Source of the DNA: Chondrinema litorale
GTDB taxonomy: Bacteria; Bacteroidota; Bacteroidia; Cytophagales; Flammeovirgaceae
Direction: 5' to 3'
DNA length: 64,000 nt
NCBI RefSeq assembly: GCF_026250525.1
Contig: NZ_CP111067.1
Coordinates: 1-64,000 of the forward strand
Shown in pieces: positions 28,630 through 36,967 of this stretch (position 1 is the stretch's first letter; each line of letters starts with the position of its first letter). Below the pieces are notes generated by a model. That model did not search any database and was not told the origin of the DNA. It saw nothing but the letters and a program-made list of their open reading frames with translations. The translations under genes and the position numbers were made by a program.

Positions 28630-29490
28630 ATGGAAGTTAAAAACAAGAAGATTATTTACATAATTGGAACAGGTAGAAGTGGCACAACACTACTAGAAAT
28701 ATTACTTGGTAATGCCAATAACATATTTAATGCTGGAGAATTAAATAGGTACCCTAAGAGAAAAGGAATACCTCCTCAGCATGCTATAGATGCTCCTACC
28801 TATCAGTTTTGGAACAAAGTTGGACAATCGTTAAAACTATCAGCAAATGAATTAAGAGAACAAGAGCTCTTACATTATAAATTTGAATATCACTCTGGAC
28901 TATTAACTAGATTAATAGGTATTAAAAAAAATACTTTCTATAAGTATCAACAGTTTCTTAGATCATTTTATCAAAGTATTTTTGATGAGATAGATGAAAG
29001 TATAATAACAGATTCTTCAAAATATCCAGGGCGAGCACTTAATATTTCTCAATCTTTACCCTACGATATTTATTATGTCTATATAAAAAGAAACCCAGTA
29101 AGCGTAGTAAGATCATTTGCTAAAAAAGATATTGAACAACCATCAAAAAAATGGTTGCCAGCAAACTTATATTACTTTTCAGTAAATTTATTATGTCAAA
29201 TTGTAGTTAATAAACTCCAAAAAAAACATAGAGTAGTAGAAGTTACTTATGAAGACTTAATTAATTATCCTGAAAAGTTACTTAAACACATTGAAGAAAA
29301 GCTAGGTTTAGATCTTTCTAGTGCTATTAATAAACTCCAAGACAACACGCCGTTGTACACAGGCAAACTGTTCGATGGTAATCGAATTAGAATGAAAAAA
29401 GAAATATATTTAAGATCTGATTTCAAAAAACTGGATTATACCTTTAGAGATAACTTAACACGTGCCATTAATTATCTTATTTATCATTAA
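28630..29490 (+). CDS. PAPS-dependent sulfotransferase 5
   Basis: 286 residues. The 5'-phosphosulfate loop IIGTGRSGTTLLEILLG is at 11-27 and the 3'-phosphate segment VYIKRNPVSVVRSFAKK near 149. VVEVTYEDLINYPEKLLKHIEEKLGL is the usual C-terminal sulfotransferase pattern. It is the last of five such genes in 11 kb. The gap to the AlgD-like gene is 32 bp. Confidence 0.92.
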   Translation: MEVKNKKIIYIIGTGRSGTTLLEILLGNANNIFNAGELNRYPKRKGIPPQHAIDAPTYQFWNKVGQSLKLSANELREQELLHYKFEYHSGLLTRLIGIKKNTFYKYQQFLRSFYQSIFDEIDESIITDSSKYPGRALNISQSLPYDIYYVYIKRNPVSVVRSFAKKDIEQPSKKWLPANLYYFSVNLLCQIVVNKLQKKHRVVEVTYEDLINYPEKLLKHIEEKLGLDLSSAINKLQDNTPLYTGKLFDGNRIRMKKEIYLRSDFKKLDYTFRDNLTRAINYLIYH

Positions 29491-29522
29491 CTTCAATAAG
29501 TTTAATAACAAATAATTTTAAC

Positions 29523-30833
29523 ATGAAAATTAGCATATTTGGTCTAGGTTATGTAGGAGCAGTATCATGCGCTTGTTTTGCCAAAGAGGGACATCAAATT
29601 ATTGGTGTTGATGTGAATGAACATAAAGTTGACCTTATAAATAAAGGAAAATCTCCAATAGTTGAGAAAGATCTTGATGAATTTATTGCTGAAGGAAATA
29701 AAAAAAGCCTTTTAAAGGCTACAACAGATGTTGATTATGCTATTAATAATTCCGAAATATCTATTATTTGTGTAGGTACTCCAAGTCAAATTAATGGCAA
29801 TATAGATTTGAGTTATATATATAAAGTATGTGTCCAAATTGGAGAAGCTCTCAAAACTAAAAATGAGTATCATACTATTGTAATTAGGAGCACAGTGGTT
29901 CCAGGGACTGTAAAACAATGTATAGATATTATAGAAGATAACTCAGGAAAGAAACATATTGAAAGTTTTGGATTAGGTTCTAATCCTGAATTTTTGAGAG
30001 AAGGTACTGCTATTTATGATTTTTGGAATCCACCTTATACTATAATCGGGATAGAAAGCGAAAAGAGTAAAAATATGCTCAAGGAGCTATATAAAAGCAT
30101 TAATGCTCCTCTTTATACACTCAAACCAGAGGAGTCTGAAATGATTAAATATGCTAATAATAATTTTCATGCAGTCAAAATTACATTTGCCAATGAAATT
30201 GGTAATATTTGTAAAGAATTGGGAGTAGATGGCCATGTGGTAATGGATATAGTCGCCAAAGATAAAAAACTAAATCTATCGAATTATTATATGAAACCAG
30301 GCTTTGCTTTTGGCGGATCATGTTTGCCAAAAGATGTTCGAGGATTAAACTATCGTGCTAAAATACTTGATGTAAAAACACCATTGCTAAATAGCCTTAT
30401 CGATAGCAATGAAATACAAATACAAAGAGGTTTACAACTTATATATAATACAGGAAAACGAAAAATAGGTATTCTAGGCTTCGCATTTAAAGCTGGTACA
30501 GACGACTTAAGAGAAAGTCCTATGATTACACTAATAGAAACATTGATAGGAAAAGGATTTAATGTTTCTTTGTATGATGCAAATGTATTATTATCTAAGT
30601 TAATGGGGAAAAACAAAGATTTTATTATTGGAAGAATACCTCATATTTCAAGATTATTAAAAGCTGGAGCAGAACAAGTTGTAGAAGAGGCAGAAGTAAT
30701 TGTATTGGGTAATAAGTCTGAGGAGTTTAAAGAAATATTACCCCACATACCTAAAGACAAAACAATTATAGATTTAGTAAGAATAGAAAAAAACAAACAA
30801 ACAGGAGAGAACTATGTCGGTATTTGCTGGTAA
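29523..30833 (+). CDS. algD: Nucleotide-sugar 6-dehydrogenase, probably GDP-mannose 6-dehydrogenase (AlgD-like)
   Basis: 436 residues. It oxidises a nucleotide hexose twice to the uronic acid. The N-terminal NAD site is ISIFGLGYVGAVSCACFAKEGH, followed by SNPEFLREGTAI, the catalytic-cysteine motif PGFAFGGSCLPKDVRGL with Cys near 267, and GFAFKAGTDDLRESP. The stretches GKSPIVE, KLNLSNYYMKPGFAFGGSC and the terminal GICW match Pseudomonas AlgD as I remember it. GDP-mannose is thus more likely than UDP-glucose. It overlaps the following GT4 by 20 bp. The product GDP-mannuronate would give the EPS its carboxyl groups. Confidence 0.88.
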   Translation: MKISIFGLGYVGAVSCACFAKEGHQIIGVDVNEHKVDLINKGKSPIVEKDLDEFIAEGNKKSLLKATTDVDYAINNSEISIICVGTPSQINGNIDLSYIYKVCVQIGEALKTKNEYHTIVIRSTVVPGTVKQCIDIIEDNSGKKHIESFGLGSNPEFLREGTAIYDFWNPPYTIIGIESEKSKNMLKELYKSINAPLYTLKPEESEMIKYANNNFHAVKITFANEIGNICKELGVDGHVVMDIVAKDKKLNLSNYYMKPGFAFGGSCLPKDVRGLNYRAKILDVKTPLLNSLIDSNEIQIQRGLQLIYNTGKRKIGILGFAFKAGTDDLRESPMITLIETLIGKGFNVSLYDANVLLSKLMGKNKDFIIGRIPHISRLLKAGAEQVVEEAEVIVLGNKSEEFKEILPHIPKDKTIIDLVRIEKNKQTGENYVGICW

Positions 30834-32052
30834 ACATATATTAATTGTAATAGAAAACCTACCTGCTCCTTTTGATAGGAGAGTCTGGCAAGAAGCTACT
30901 ACATTAAAAGAAAATGGAGCACATGTATCTATTATATGCCCTAAGATGAAAGGCTATACTAAAAGTTACGAAGTGATTAATGGTATAGAGATTTACAGAC
31001 ATAAACTTCCTTTAGAAGCAAGGGGAGCTATAGGATATTTACTAGAATATAGTGCTGCTATCTTCTGGGAACTAGTACTAAGCTTGAAAATATTTTTCAA
31101 AAAGCGTTTTCATGTTATACATGGGTGTAACCCTCCTGATCTTATTTTTCTTACATCTTTAATTTTCAAACCATTTGGTGTTAAATACATTTTTGATCAT
31201 CACGATATCAATCCAGAGCTATATATTGCAAAGTTCCAAAGGAAAGATTTCTTTTATCGTTTGATGTTACTTTTTGAAAAACTCACATTTTATTTCGCTA
31301 GTTTCTCTATCGCTACTAATGAATCATATAAAGAAATTGCAATTAAAAGAGGTGGTATGAAGCCGGAAAAAGTGCAAGTGGTTAGGAGTGGTCCCAGTTT
31401 AAGAAGATTAAAATTACAACCTCCTTCAATAGATGTAAAAAAAGGAAAAAAGTATTTAGTAGGTTATGTAGGGGTGATAGGTGAACAAGAAGGCTTAGAT
31501 CTATTGATGCAATCAGCTAAAATTATAAAATCTCAAAGAGATGATGTACAATTTGCAATTGTTGGCGGTGGAACAGATCTCGAAAAGATTATAGAATACG
31601 CAAAAGAAATAGGAGTGAGCGACATGGTTGATTTCTACGGAAGGGTTAGTGATGAAAAATTACTTGAAGTGCTTAATTCCGCTGATGTATGTGTGAACCC
31701 AGACAAGCCTACAGAAATGAACAACCTATCCACCATGAATAAAATAATGGAATACATGGCACTAAAAAAACCTATTGTTCAATTTGACCTTAAAGAAGGC
31801 AGAGCATCTGCATTAGAAGCTTCTCTATATGCTAAAAATACTGAAGTAGCAGATTTTGCTGATAAGATTTGTGAGTTATTGGATGATGATGCAAAAAGAC
31901 ATAAAATGGGTGAGTATGGTTATCAACGAGTACTTAACGAATTATCTTGGGATTACGAATCTGTAAAGTTAGTTAACTTTTATAGTAAAGTATTAAAATT
32001 GCAAGATGTACATTCAGAAATACCCTCAAAGAGGTTAGAAGAAGTAAAATAA
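30814..32052 (+). CDS. GT4 glycosyltransferase
   Basis: 412 residues. IENLPAPFDRRVWQEATTLKENG at the N-terminus and HGCNPPDLIFL, DHHDINPELY and VGYVGVIGEQEGLDLL mark the WbuB/WcaL-like branch of GT4. The donor site region includes NNLSTMNKIMEYMALKKPIV. It overlaps the AlgD-like gene by 20 bp and ends 8 bp from the convergent beta-helix gene, closing the EPS operon. A hydrophobic stretch near 65-85 may anchor it to the membrane. Confidence 0.92.
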   Translation: MSVFAGKHILIVIENLPAPFDRRVWQEATTLKENGAHVSIICPKMKGYTKSYEVINGIEIYRHKLPLEARGAIGYLLEYSAAIFWELVLSLKIFFKKRFHVIHGCNPPDLIFLTSLIFKPFGVKYIFDHHDINPELYIAKFQRKDFFYRLMLLFEKLTFYFASFSIATNESYKEIAIKRGGMKPEKVQVVRSGPSLRRLKLQPPSIDVKKGKKYLVGYVGVIGEQEGLDLLMQSAKIIKSQRDDVQFAIVGGGTDLEKIIEYAKEIGVSDMVDFYGRVSDEKLLEVLNSADVCVNPDKPTEMNNLSTMNKIMEYMALKKPIVQFDLKEGRASALEASLYAKNTEVADFADKICELLDDDAKRHKMGEYGYQRVLNELSWDYESVKLVNFYSKVLKLQDVHSEIPSKRLEEVK

Positions 32053-32060
32053 CACTTATT

Positions 32061-33740
32061 TTAATATTTATTTTTGGGCTTTTCACATTCAAAAGCGCCA
32101 ATATCGGGAGCATTTCCGGAGAAGTCTAGGTTTACGGCATCTCCTTGTTGCCAACTTCTACTTTCTGATAACTCTAAATATCCATTACTGTAATCGATAC
32201 CTTTGATTTCTACGGCTAAGCCTGTGCCTATCCGAATCTTATCTCCTGTTTGTATCCCAAAACCATCACTAAAATAGCGGGCATCCTCTACCTGTACTCG
32301 ATTGCCTGAACCACTTGAGCTCATCACTTGGGTTAAGGATACACCTTTGTCTATCAATTTGCTGTTACCATTCAAATAAAAGTCTTCCATTGTTTTTGGA
32401 CTTGCTGCCATAAAACCCGGTTCAGATAACACATTGCCCGATACCTGTTTACCATAATTACGCTCTATGTCTGACACTGAGGCCTTGCCTATACCCTCTA
32501 CATACAACCAGTCTACCTCACCACTTTGTGAATAAAAACAATTGCCCTTCACCTCTCCTTCATTAAAAGCTTCTTTACCTGAGCTAATCACATTCATAAA
32601 TATATGACCACTATACTTGTTGTTTTTAGGGGATAAACCTGCCTGATAAGAAATATTATTCTTAAATACATTGGCCTTGCTATCTGTACCTGTGGAACTT
32701 AGTATGCGCCAACTCGGACCTCCATTATTACTAATGGTATTCTGATAGATATGCTGATACCTTGCATATTGGGTGGTGCTGTTGGCAGTACTACCTACAG
32801 CTTCTTGCGTGCCTTGAAATATTAAATTCTTTCGAACAATTTGATTCTCTCCCTGTGCCTTCATCATTTGAGGATACAGGTTATCAGATGCCTTAAAGGT
32901 ATTTCTTACAATATTTTCTTCAAATACATTATAGCCTCCTATAGCCCCATTACAACCTTTACTCTCTACATTACTGAGTTCCAAACAGCGATTTCCTATG
33001 GGTTCTCCAGCGCTATTTGTTCCCCATGAATTATCAAAAGTATTGCCTTTTATAATGTTATATCTACCATATACAGCCAATAGGTTATGGCCGCCATGAG
33101 TCAGATAATTATTTTGTAATAAGTTGTGATTGGCACATTTTAGAGAAATAATATCTCCACGATCTTCTCCATTGCCATCATTCCAAGTACCACAATAATC
33201 CATTCGGTTATTGATCAATTGGTTGTAACTACTGCCTTCATCTAGACTTACACCAGACCAGCCTTTGGCATATTGAAAGTGGCAATCTTTAATTAGGCAG
33301 TAATGGCTATCATACATTTGTACCCACACCTCCACATTGGCATCTGTATATAACTTTTTGCCATCTACATTGATATTGATGATATGTATATAAGCTTTAC
33401 CATCCAGCTGTATGGCGATTTTGATATTGGAAAGAGTGACATCTTGTCCATTATAAGCTTGATAGATAATAGGTTTTCCAGGTAGTCCAGAAACCTTAGG
33501 TGCAATTTGTTGTCCGGAGTAAGCACCTTGATGGATGAATACCCGGTCACCTGCCGCCACTATCGCATTAGCTTTTTCAATACTTTTCCAAGGTTTTTCT
33601 AAAGTACCAGTATTAGCATCATTACCCGTACTAACCGATACATGATAATCAGTAGCTAAGACTGAAGAGGAAAAAACAATCAATAAAAGGATAATAATGT
33701 GGCAATTCAAGTAAATCTGATTGACGTATTTGACTATCAT
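32061..33740 (-). CDS. Secreted right-handed beta-helix protein, short-tail copy
   Basis: 559 residues with an N-terminal signal-type hydrophobic stretch (near 12-28, then ATDYHVSVSTGNDANTGTLEKPW). Repeated N-x-I/V-x-x-N-x-I coils between ~60 and ~390 (NQLINNRMDYC, NLLQNNYL, NIIKGNTF, NQIVRKNLIF) form a pectate-lyase-like solenoid with GDRVFIHQGAY at the cap. Such folds occur in polysaccharide lyases and C5-epimerases. The C-terminus stops at GAFECEKPKNKY, with no T9SS sorting domain. The last ~150 codons up to GAFE are nucleotide-identical to the gene at the right edge of the window. Confidence 0.85.
   Translation of the reverse strand: MIVKYVNQIYLNCHIIILLLIVFSSSVLATDYHVSVSTGNDANTGTLEKPWKSIEKANAIVAAGDRVFIHQGAYSGQQIAPKVSGLPGKPIIYQAYNGQDVTLSNIKIAIQLDGKAYIHIININVDGKKLYTDANVEVWVQMYDSHYCLIKDCHFQYAKGWSGVSLDEGSSYNQLINNRMDYCGTWNDGNGEDRGDIISLKCANHNLLQNNYLTHGGHNLLAVYGRYNIIKGNTFDNSWGTNSAGEPIGNRCLELSNVESKGCNGAIGGYNVFEENIVRNTFKASDNLYPQMMKAQGENQIVRKNLIFQGTQEAVGSTANSTTQYARYQHIYQNTISNNGGPSWRILSSTGTDSKANVFKNNISYQAGLSPKNNKYSGHIFMNVISSGKEAFNEGEVKGNCFYSQSGEVDWLYVEGIGKASVSDIERNYGKQVSGNVLSEPGFMAASPKTMEDFYLNGNSKLIDKGVSLTQVMSSSGSGNRVQVEDARYFSDGFGIQTGDKIRIGTGLAVEIKGIDYSNGYLELSESRSWQQGDAVNLDFSGNAPDIGAFECEKPKNKY
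32088..32541 (-). repeat. 454-bp direct repeat, copy 1
   Basis: I found no mismatch between this stretch and 63547-64000 (offset 31,459). Identity stops sharply at 32087, just after the GAFE codons, and continues to the right edge for the other copy, so the true repeat may be longer. Both copies lie in beta-helix-type genes on the minus strand. Confidence 0.95.
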
Positions 33741-33839
33741 TTCATGATATTAAAATAAATAATAGTCAGTAATCAATCTTGCTAAAGTTACCTATAGCAA
33801 GATTGATATAACTATTCTTATGTTAAGTTCAAGAATTTC

Positions 33840-34718
33840 TTAAGCTGTTTCTAAGTCAAACACATCTTTCTCCAGAAGCATTACATACTTTTTCAAATCA
33901 GCCATCGCTTCTTTGTCCTTATTATTAATTATTCGATTAATAGAAGAAAGAATATTGGCTTTAGTACGCTGCACACGCTGATCTCTATCTTTAATAAACT
34001 CAATACCTTGTTCATTAAAGATTTCACGTGCTCTTTCTTCTGGAGTAGGCTCATCAGGAAGACCTTCTTTCTTTTTATCATCCTTCTTTTTCTTGATTTT
34101 TTCGGCCTTAACTTTCAGATCTTTTACATTATGAACTTTTGTTCTTGGATCAGCCTCAGAGATTAATTGAACAAGTCCTCTGTTCACTCTTTTATCTCCA
34201 GAAAGTATATCTTGCTTAAGCTTAGGATTAGATACTCCTATCACTTCTAAACCTTTAGTAAATTGAGCATCACGCTTAATTGTATTCTTACTTACTTTAA
34301 AAGCATCTGCCAATTTTTCGGACGTCGGAGTACCACTTTGACCTTTAGAGAGTACATATTGATAGCCTCCTTTTTTCTTTTTTAGCCTTTCATATTTGTA
34401 TCCTCTAAAATAACTTAACTGAAAAGGGTTAAGGTTTCTTCTACCTAACTGGTTGTCAATCATCCAGTCTTTCGCTTCTTCCATACTACTAAAATCTTTC
34501 ATTTCAATAGTATATTCTACATCATTAGTTAGACATATTTTATAACGGTTATGTCCGTCAACTAAAATGTATTCACCATCTCTATTCCATACGGTTAGAG
34601 GATCACGACATCCTTCACTTTTGATATTTTCTTCTAACTGCTCATATTCTTCTTTAGTTAGAGGAGTAATAAAATCTTTTAGTTCAGGAAGTATTTTAAC
34701 TTCAGGTTCTTTACTCAT
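33840..34718 (-). CDS. ParB-like nuclease-domain protein (orphan)
   Basis: 292 residues. The N-terminal ~90 residues are a ParB/Srx-type domain (PLTKEEYEQLEENIKSEGCRDPLTVWN...YILVDGHNRYKIC). A helix-turn-helix region follows near 130-165 (TSEKLADAFKVSKNTIKRDAQF), then a very lysine-rich stretch near 200-225 and a helical C-terminus. No parA is adjacent; the ParA gene of the window is 16 kb away with its own small partner. It may be a plasmid-type ParB paralogue or a DNA-binding regulator. The upstream gap of 704 bp has no gene. Confidence 0.75.
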   Translation of the reverse strand: MSKEPEVKILPELKDFITPLTKEEYEQLEENIKSEGCRDPLTVWNRDGEYILVDGHNRYKICLTNDVEYTIEMKDFSSMEEAKDWMIDNQLGRRNLNPFQLSYFRGYKYERLKKKKGGYQYVLSKGQSGTPTSEKLADAFKVSKNTIKRDAQFTKGLEVIGVSNPKLKQDILSGDKRVNRGLVQLISEADPRTKVHNVKDLKVKAEKIKKKKDDKKKEGLPDEPTPEERAREIFNEQGIEFIKDRDQRVQRTKANILSSINRIINNKDKEAMADLKKYVMLLEKDVFDLETA

Positions 34719-35309
34719 ACTTTGCTTAAATTAATGGATAATAGATATATATTGAATATTTACAAAGTAAATACTCCAGATTATATATACATTTAATACC
34801 CTTTGTGATAAAAGGTGTAGTTTTTAAGTTTAGAATATTATAAGCTACATTCAAGATTGTCTTGCATAAAGAAATAATAATATATATTACATGCATCAAC
34901 TACTTAACAAGAATAATGTTTTATCCAACGCTTTAACAAATGGTTTTTTTGGGATGTTTTACAATAGTTGTACAATTATAATCAATATAAAATAAATATA
35001 CATTTTATTTTATTAAAAACTATAACTTACCAAAAGCTCATTTTTGTATTTCATTTACTACAGATAAAATGATGTTCAGCATTTTATATTTTTTATAAAA
35101 AAACTTAGATAAGATAATATCTTATAGTCAAATGAGATCTTAAACTTTTTCTAACTCATTTCTAAGAATGAATACAAAATTGTTAGATGAATTGTTTCTT
35201 TAGTAGAAAAAAATATAAGCTTAGTAAAAAGTATTTTGCTAGAAGGAATATGAATATTCACACAGTTTATTTTGCGAATTTCTTGAACTTATTAAGTACT
35301 TATACTTGT
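34719..35309. other. Gene-free AT-rich gap upstream of the ParB-like gene
   Basis: No plausible coding frame is seen in about 590 bp of very AT-rich sequence. It probably contains the promoter of the ParB-like gene. Two hairpins of opposite polarity lie just to the right. The plus-strand one has no plus-strand gene upstream, so a small RNA is possible. Confidence 0.4.
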
Positions 35310-35310
35310 T

Positions 35311-35342
35311 AAAAAAAAGCCTCTATAATTTATAGAAGCTTT
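35311..35342 (-). terminator. Terminator for the 102-aa gene
   Basis: On the minus strand a stem (AAGCTTCTATA / TATAGAGGCTT) is followed by a run of eight T. It lies about 80 bp after the stop of the 35423-35731 gene. Confidence 0.75.
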
Positions 35343-35390
35343 TAATATTATTCAGAGTTACTTTACCAATAATGCTAATATAGCAAAGCA

Positions 35391-35417
35391 GACCGTACGC
35401 TATGTACGGTCTTTTTT
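35391..35417 (+). terminator. Strong plus-strand terminator without an obvious gene
   Basis: A perfect 8-bp stem, GACCGTAC/GTACGGTC, with a 5-nt loop is followed by TTTTTT. It is oriented for transcripts coming from 34.7-35.39 kb, where I see no coding gene. Confidence 0.8.
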
Positions 35418-35422
35418 GTTAA

Positions 35423-35731
35423 CTAATTTAAACAAATATTTTCTTTATCTATAAAAAGAGAATTTTTACAAAATTCCATTTCTGAAGGTAGTTTATCATG
35501 AATTTCTGCCATTTTTGGATGAACGGCTTCTTCAAAAACTTGTGTTTCATAAATTTGTTCTTCCTCTATATTTGGTTTATAACAACCTAAGGAAATTTCA
35601 AATTTATCCTGAGAAAGATTATAACCTGAAGTTATAATAGTATCATAAAAAGATCTTGCACTTTCTAAAGTTGGGAAAGAACATTCTAGTATTGGTTGTG
35701 CTTCAGAAAGAATATTTACAAAGAAGTACAT
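35423..35731 (-). CDS. Hypothetical 102-aa protein
   Basis: I do not recognise a family. The sequence is acidic with no signal peptide or membrane helix. PTLESARSFYDTIITSGYNLSQDKFEI looks like a small alpha/beta unit. It is flanked by terminators on both sides, so it forms a single-gene unit. Base composition matches the AT-rich surroundings. Coding status is likely but unproven. Confidence 0.5.
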   Translation of the reverse strand: MYFFVNILSEAQPILECSFPTLESARSFYDTIITSGYNLSQDKFEISLGCYKPNIEEEQIYETQVFEEAVHPKMAEIHDKLPSEMEFCKNSLFIDKENICLN

Positions 35732-35905
35732 TAACAGATTATTTTAGCCCTTTTACAATTTTGAAGTTATAACGAATAAATATCCTTTTATCATTCCATA
35801 TTTACATGCTTTAACATTGTTAGAATAATTTAAGCGAATTTACTTAACGAATATTGAGGATATAACGCTATGCAAATACGTTATTTTATTTACATAATTA
35901 TATAA

Positions 35906-35943
35906 AAATCCCTGTTACATACTATTTATGGTAACAGGGATTT
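35906..35943 (-). terminator. Terminator for the 57-aa gene
   Basis: A 13-bp perfect inverted repeat (AAATCCCTGTTAC / GTAACAGGGATTT) lies 6 bp after the stop of the neighbouring minus-strand gene. T-rich sequence follows on that strand. Confidence 0.88.
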
Positions 35944-35948
35944 CGATT

Positions 35949-36122
35949 TTAAGCTACTTCTTTAAATTGTAATGTATCCTTCTCTACAGCTTCTAACAAA
36001 TAATAGACATCTTGCAAATTGCAGATATCTGATTCCACTACAGCATCTGATGTAGAAATCATCACAATAGCATCCAAAATGGTTTTCTTGTAGTCCGATA
36101 GTTGTTCTAAATTGAATCTCAT
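35949..36122 (-). CDS. Hypothetical 57-aa protein
   Basis: The chosen ATG gives MRFNLEQLSDYKKTILDAIVMISTSDAV..., a compact helical protein. A longer frame to 36203 is open, but its extra residues look like translated leader. No family is recognised. A strong terminator directly after the stop supports a real transcript. Its role is unknown. Confidence 0.5.
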   Translation of the reverse strand: MRFNLEQLSDYKKTILDAIVMISTSDAVVESDICNLQDVYYLLEAVEKDTLQFKEVA

Positions 36123-36399
36123 GGTAATAAGGATTAATGGTTGAAGAAACTGAATTTTAGTATGAATTACGTAATTTTTTTTCATATAAAACACTGACAC
36201 CATAAGACTATTTGTCAGTACAATAAAAAACTATACTTACTCAAAAGGAAATATTGTAAAATGCATATATTGCGCAATATGTTCAAATAGCGGACTAAAT
36301 CAATTTTGTGGATTTTCTTATAGCCATTACTTTTACCACAAATAAAAATGAAATATAATATCAGTCGTTCACTACTCAATAACCATTTTTTTAACTACC

Positions 36400-36963
36400 A
36401 TGCAGATAGAAGAAACATATTTAAAAGGGTGCTTTACTATAAAACCTCAAGTTTTTAAAGATAAAAGAGGTTTTTTTCTGGAAAGTTTTAATCAAAAAAA
36501 ATTCACCGAGGCTACTGGTATATCCCCCAACTTTGTCCAAGATAACCAGTCTTCTTCTGTTTATGGAGTACTAAGAGGCTTACATTACCAACTTGCACCT
36601 TATTCACAAGCAAAACTAGTATCTGTAGTACAGGGCGAAGTATTAGATGTTTGTGTAGATATAAGAAAAGGCTCTCCTACTTTTGGCAAATCTTTTAGTT
36701 TAATTCTGAATGAAGAAAACAAATATCAATTATTTGTTCCAAAAGGATTTGCGCATGGTTTTGTGGTAACTAGTAAAACAGCCATCTTCCAATATAAATG
36801 TGATGAGTTTTATAACCCTGAAATGGAGAGAGGTATTATTTACAACGATCCGGAAATAGGTATTGATTGGGGTTTACCTGATGATGAACTCATCATTTCT
36901 GATAAGGATCAAAAACTATTGCCACTCTCTAAAGCAGAAAATAATTTCACTTTTGAAAATTAA
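36400..36963 (+). CDS. rfbC: dTDP-4-dehydrorhamnose 3,5-epimerase
   Basis: 187 residues, standard length for the RmlC cupin. It has DKRGFFLESFNQKKF, QDNQSSSVYGVLRGLHYQ with the catalytic His, KLVSVVQGEVLDVCVDIRKGSPTFGK and FVPKGFAHGFVV. It converts dTDP-4-keto-6-deoxyglucose to the L-lyxo isomer in rhamnose synthesis. It is the first gene of an rfbC-rfbD-rfbB unit; rfbA is not in the window. Confidence 0.96.
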   Translation: MQIEETYLKGCFTIKPQVFKDKRGFFLESFNQKKFTEATGISPNFVQDNQSSSVYGVLRGLHYQLAPYSQAKLVSVVQGEVLDVCVDIRKGSPTFGKSFSLILNEENKYQLFVPKGFAHGFVVTSKTAIFQYKCDEFYNPEMERGIIYNDPEIGIDWGLPDDELIISDKDQKLLPLSKAENNFTFEN

Positions 36964-36967
36964 ACCA

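Noticed and set aside
36863..36967. Longer start for rfbD
   Set aside because: It would lie inside rfbC; the NADP motif of RmlD normally begins within the first 15 residues, as it does from 36968.
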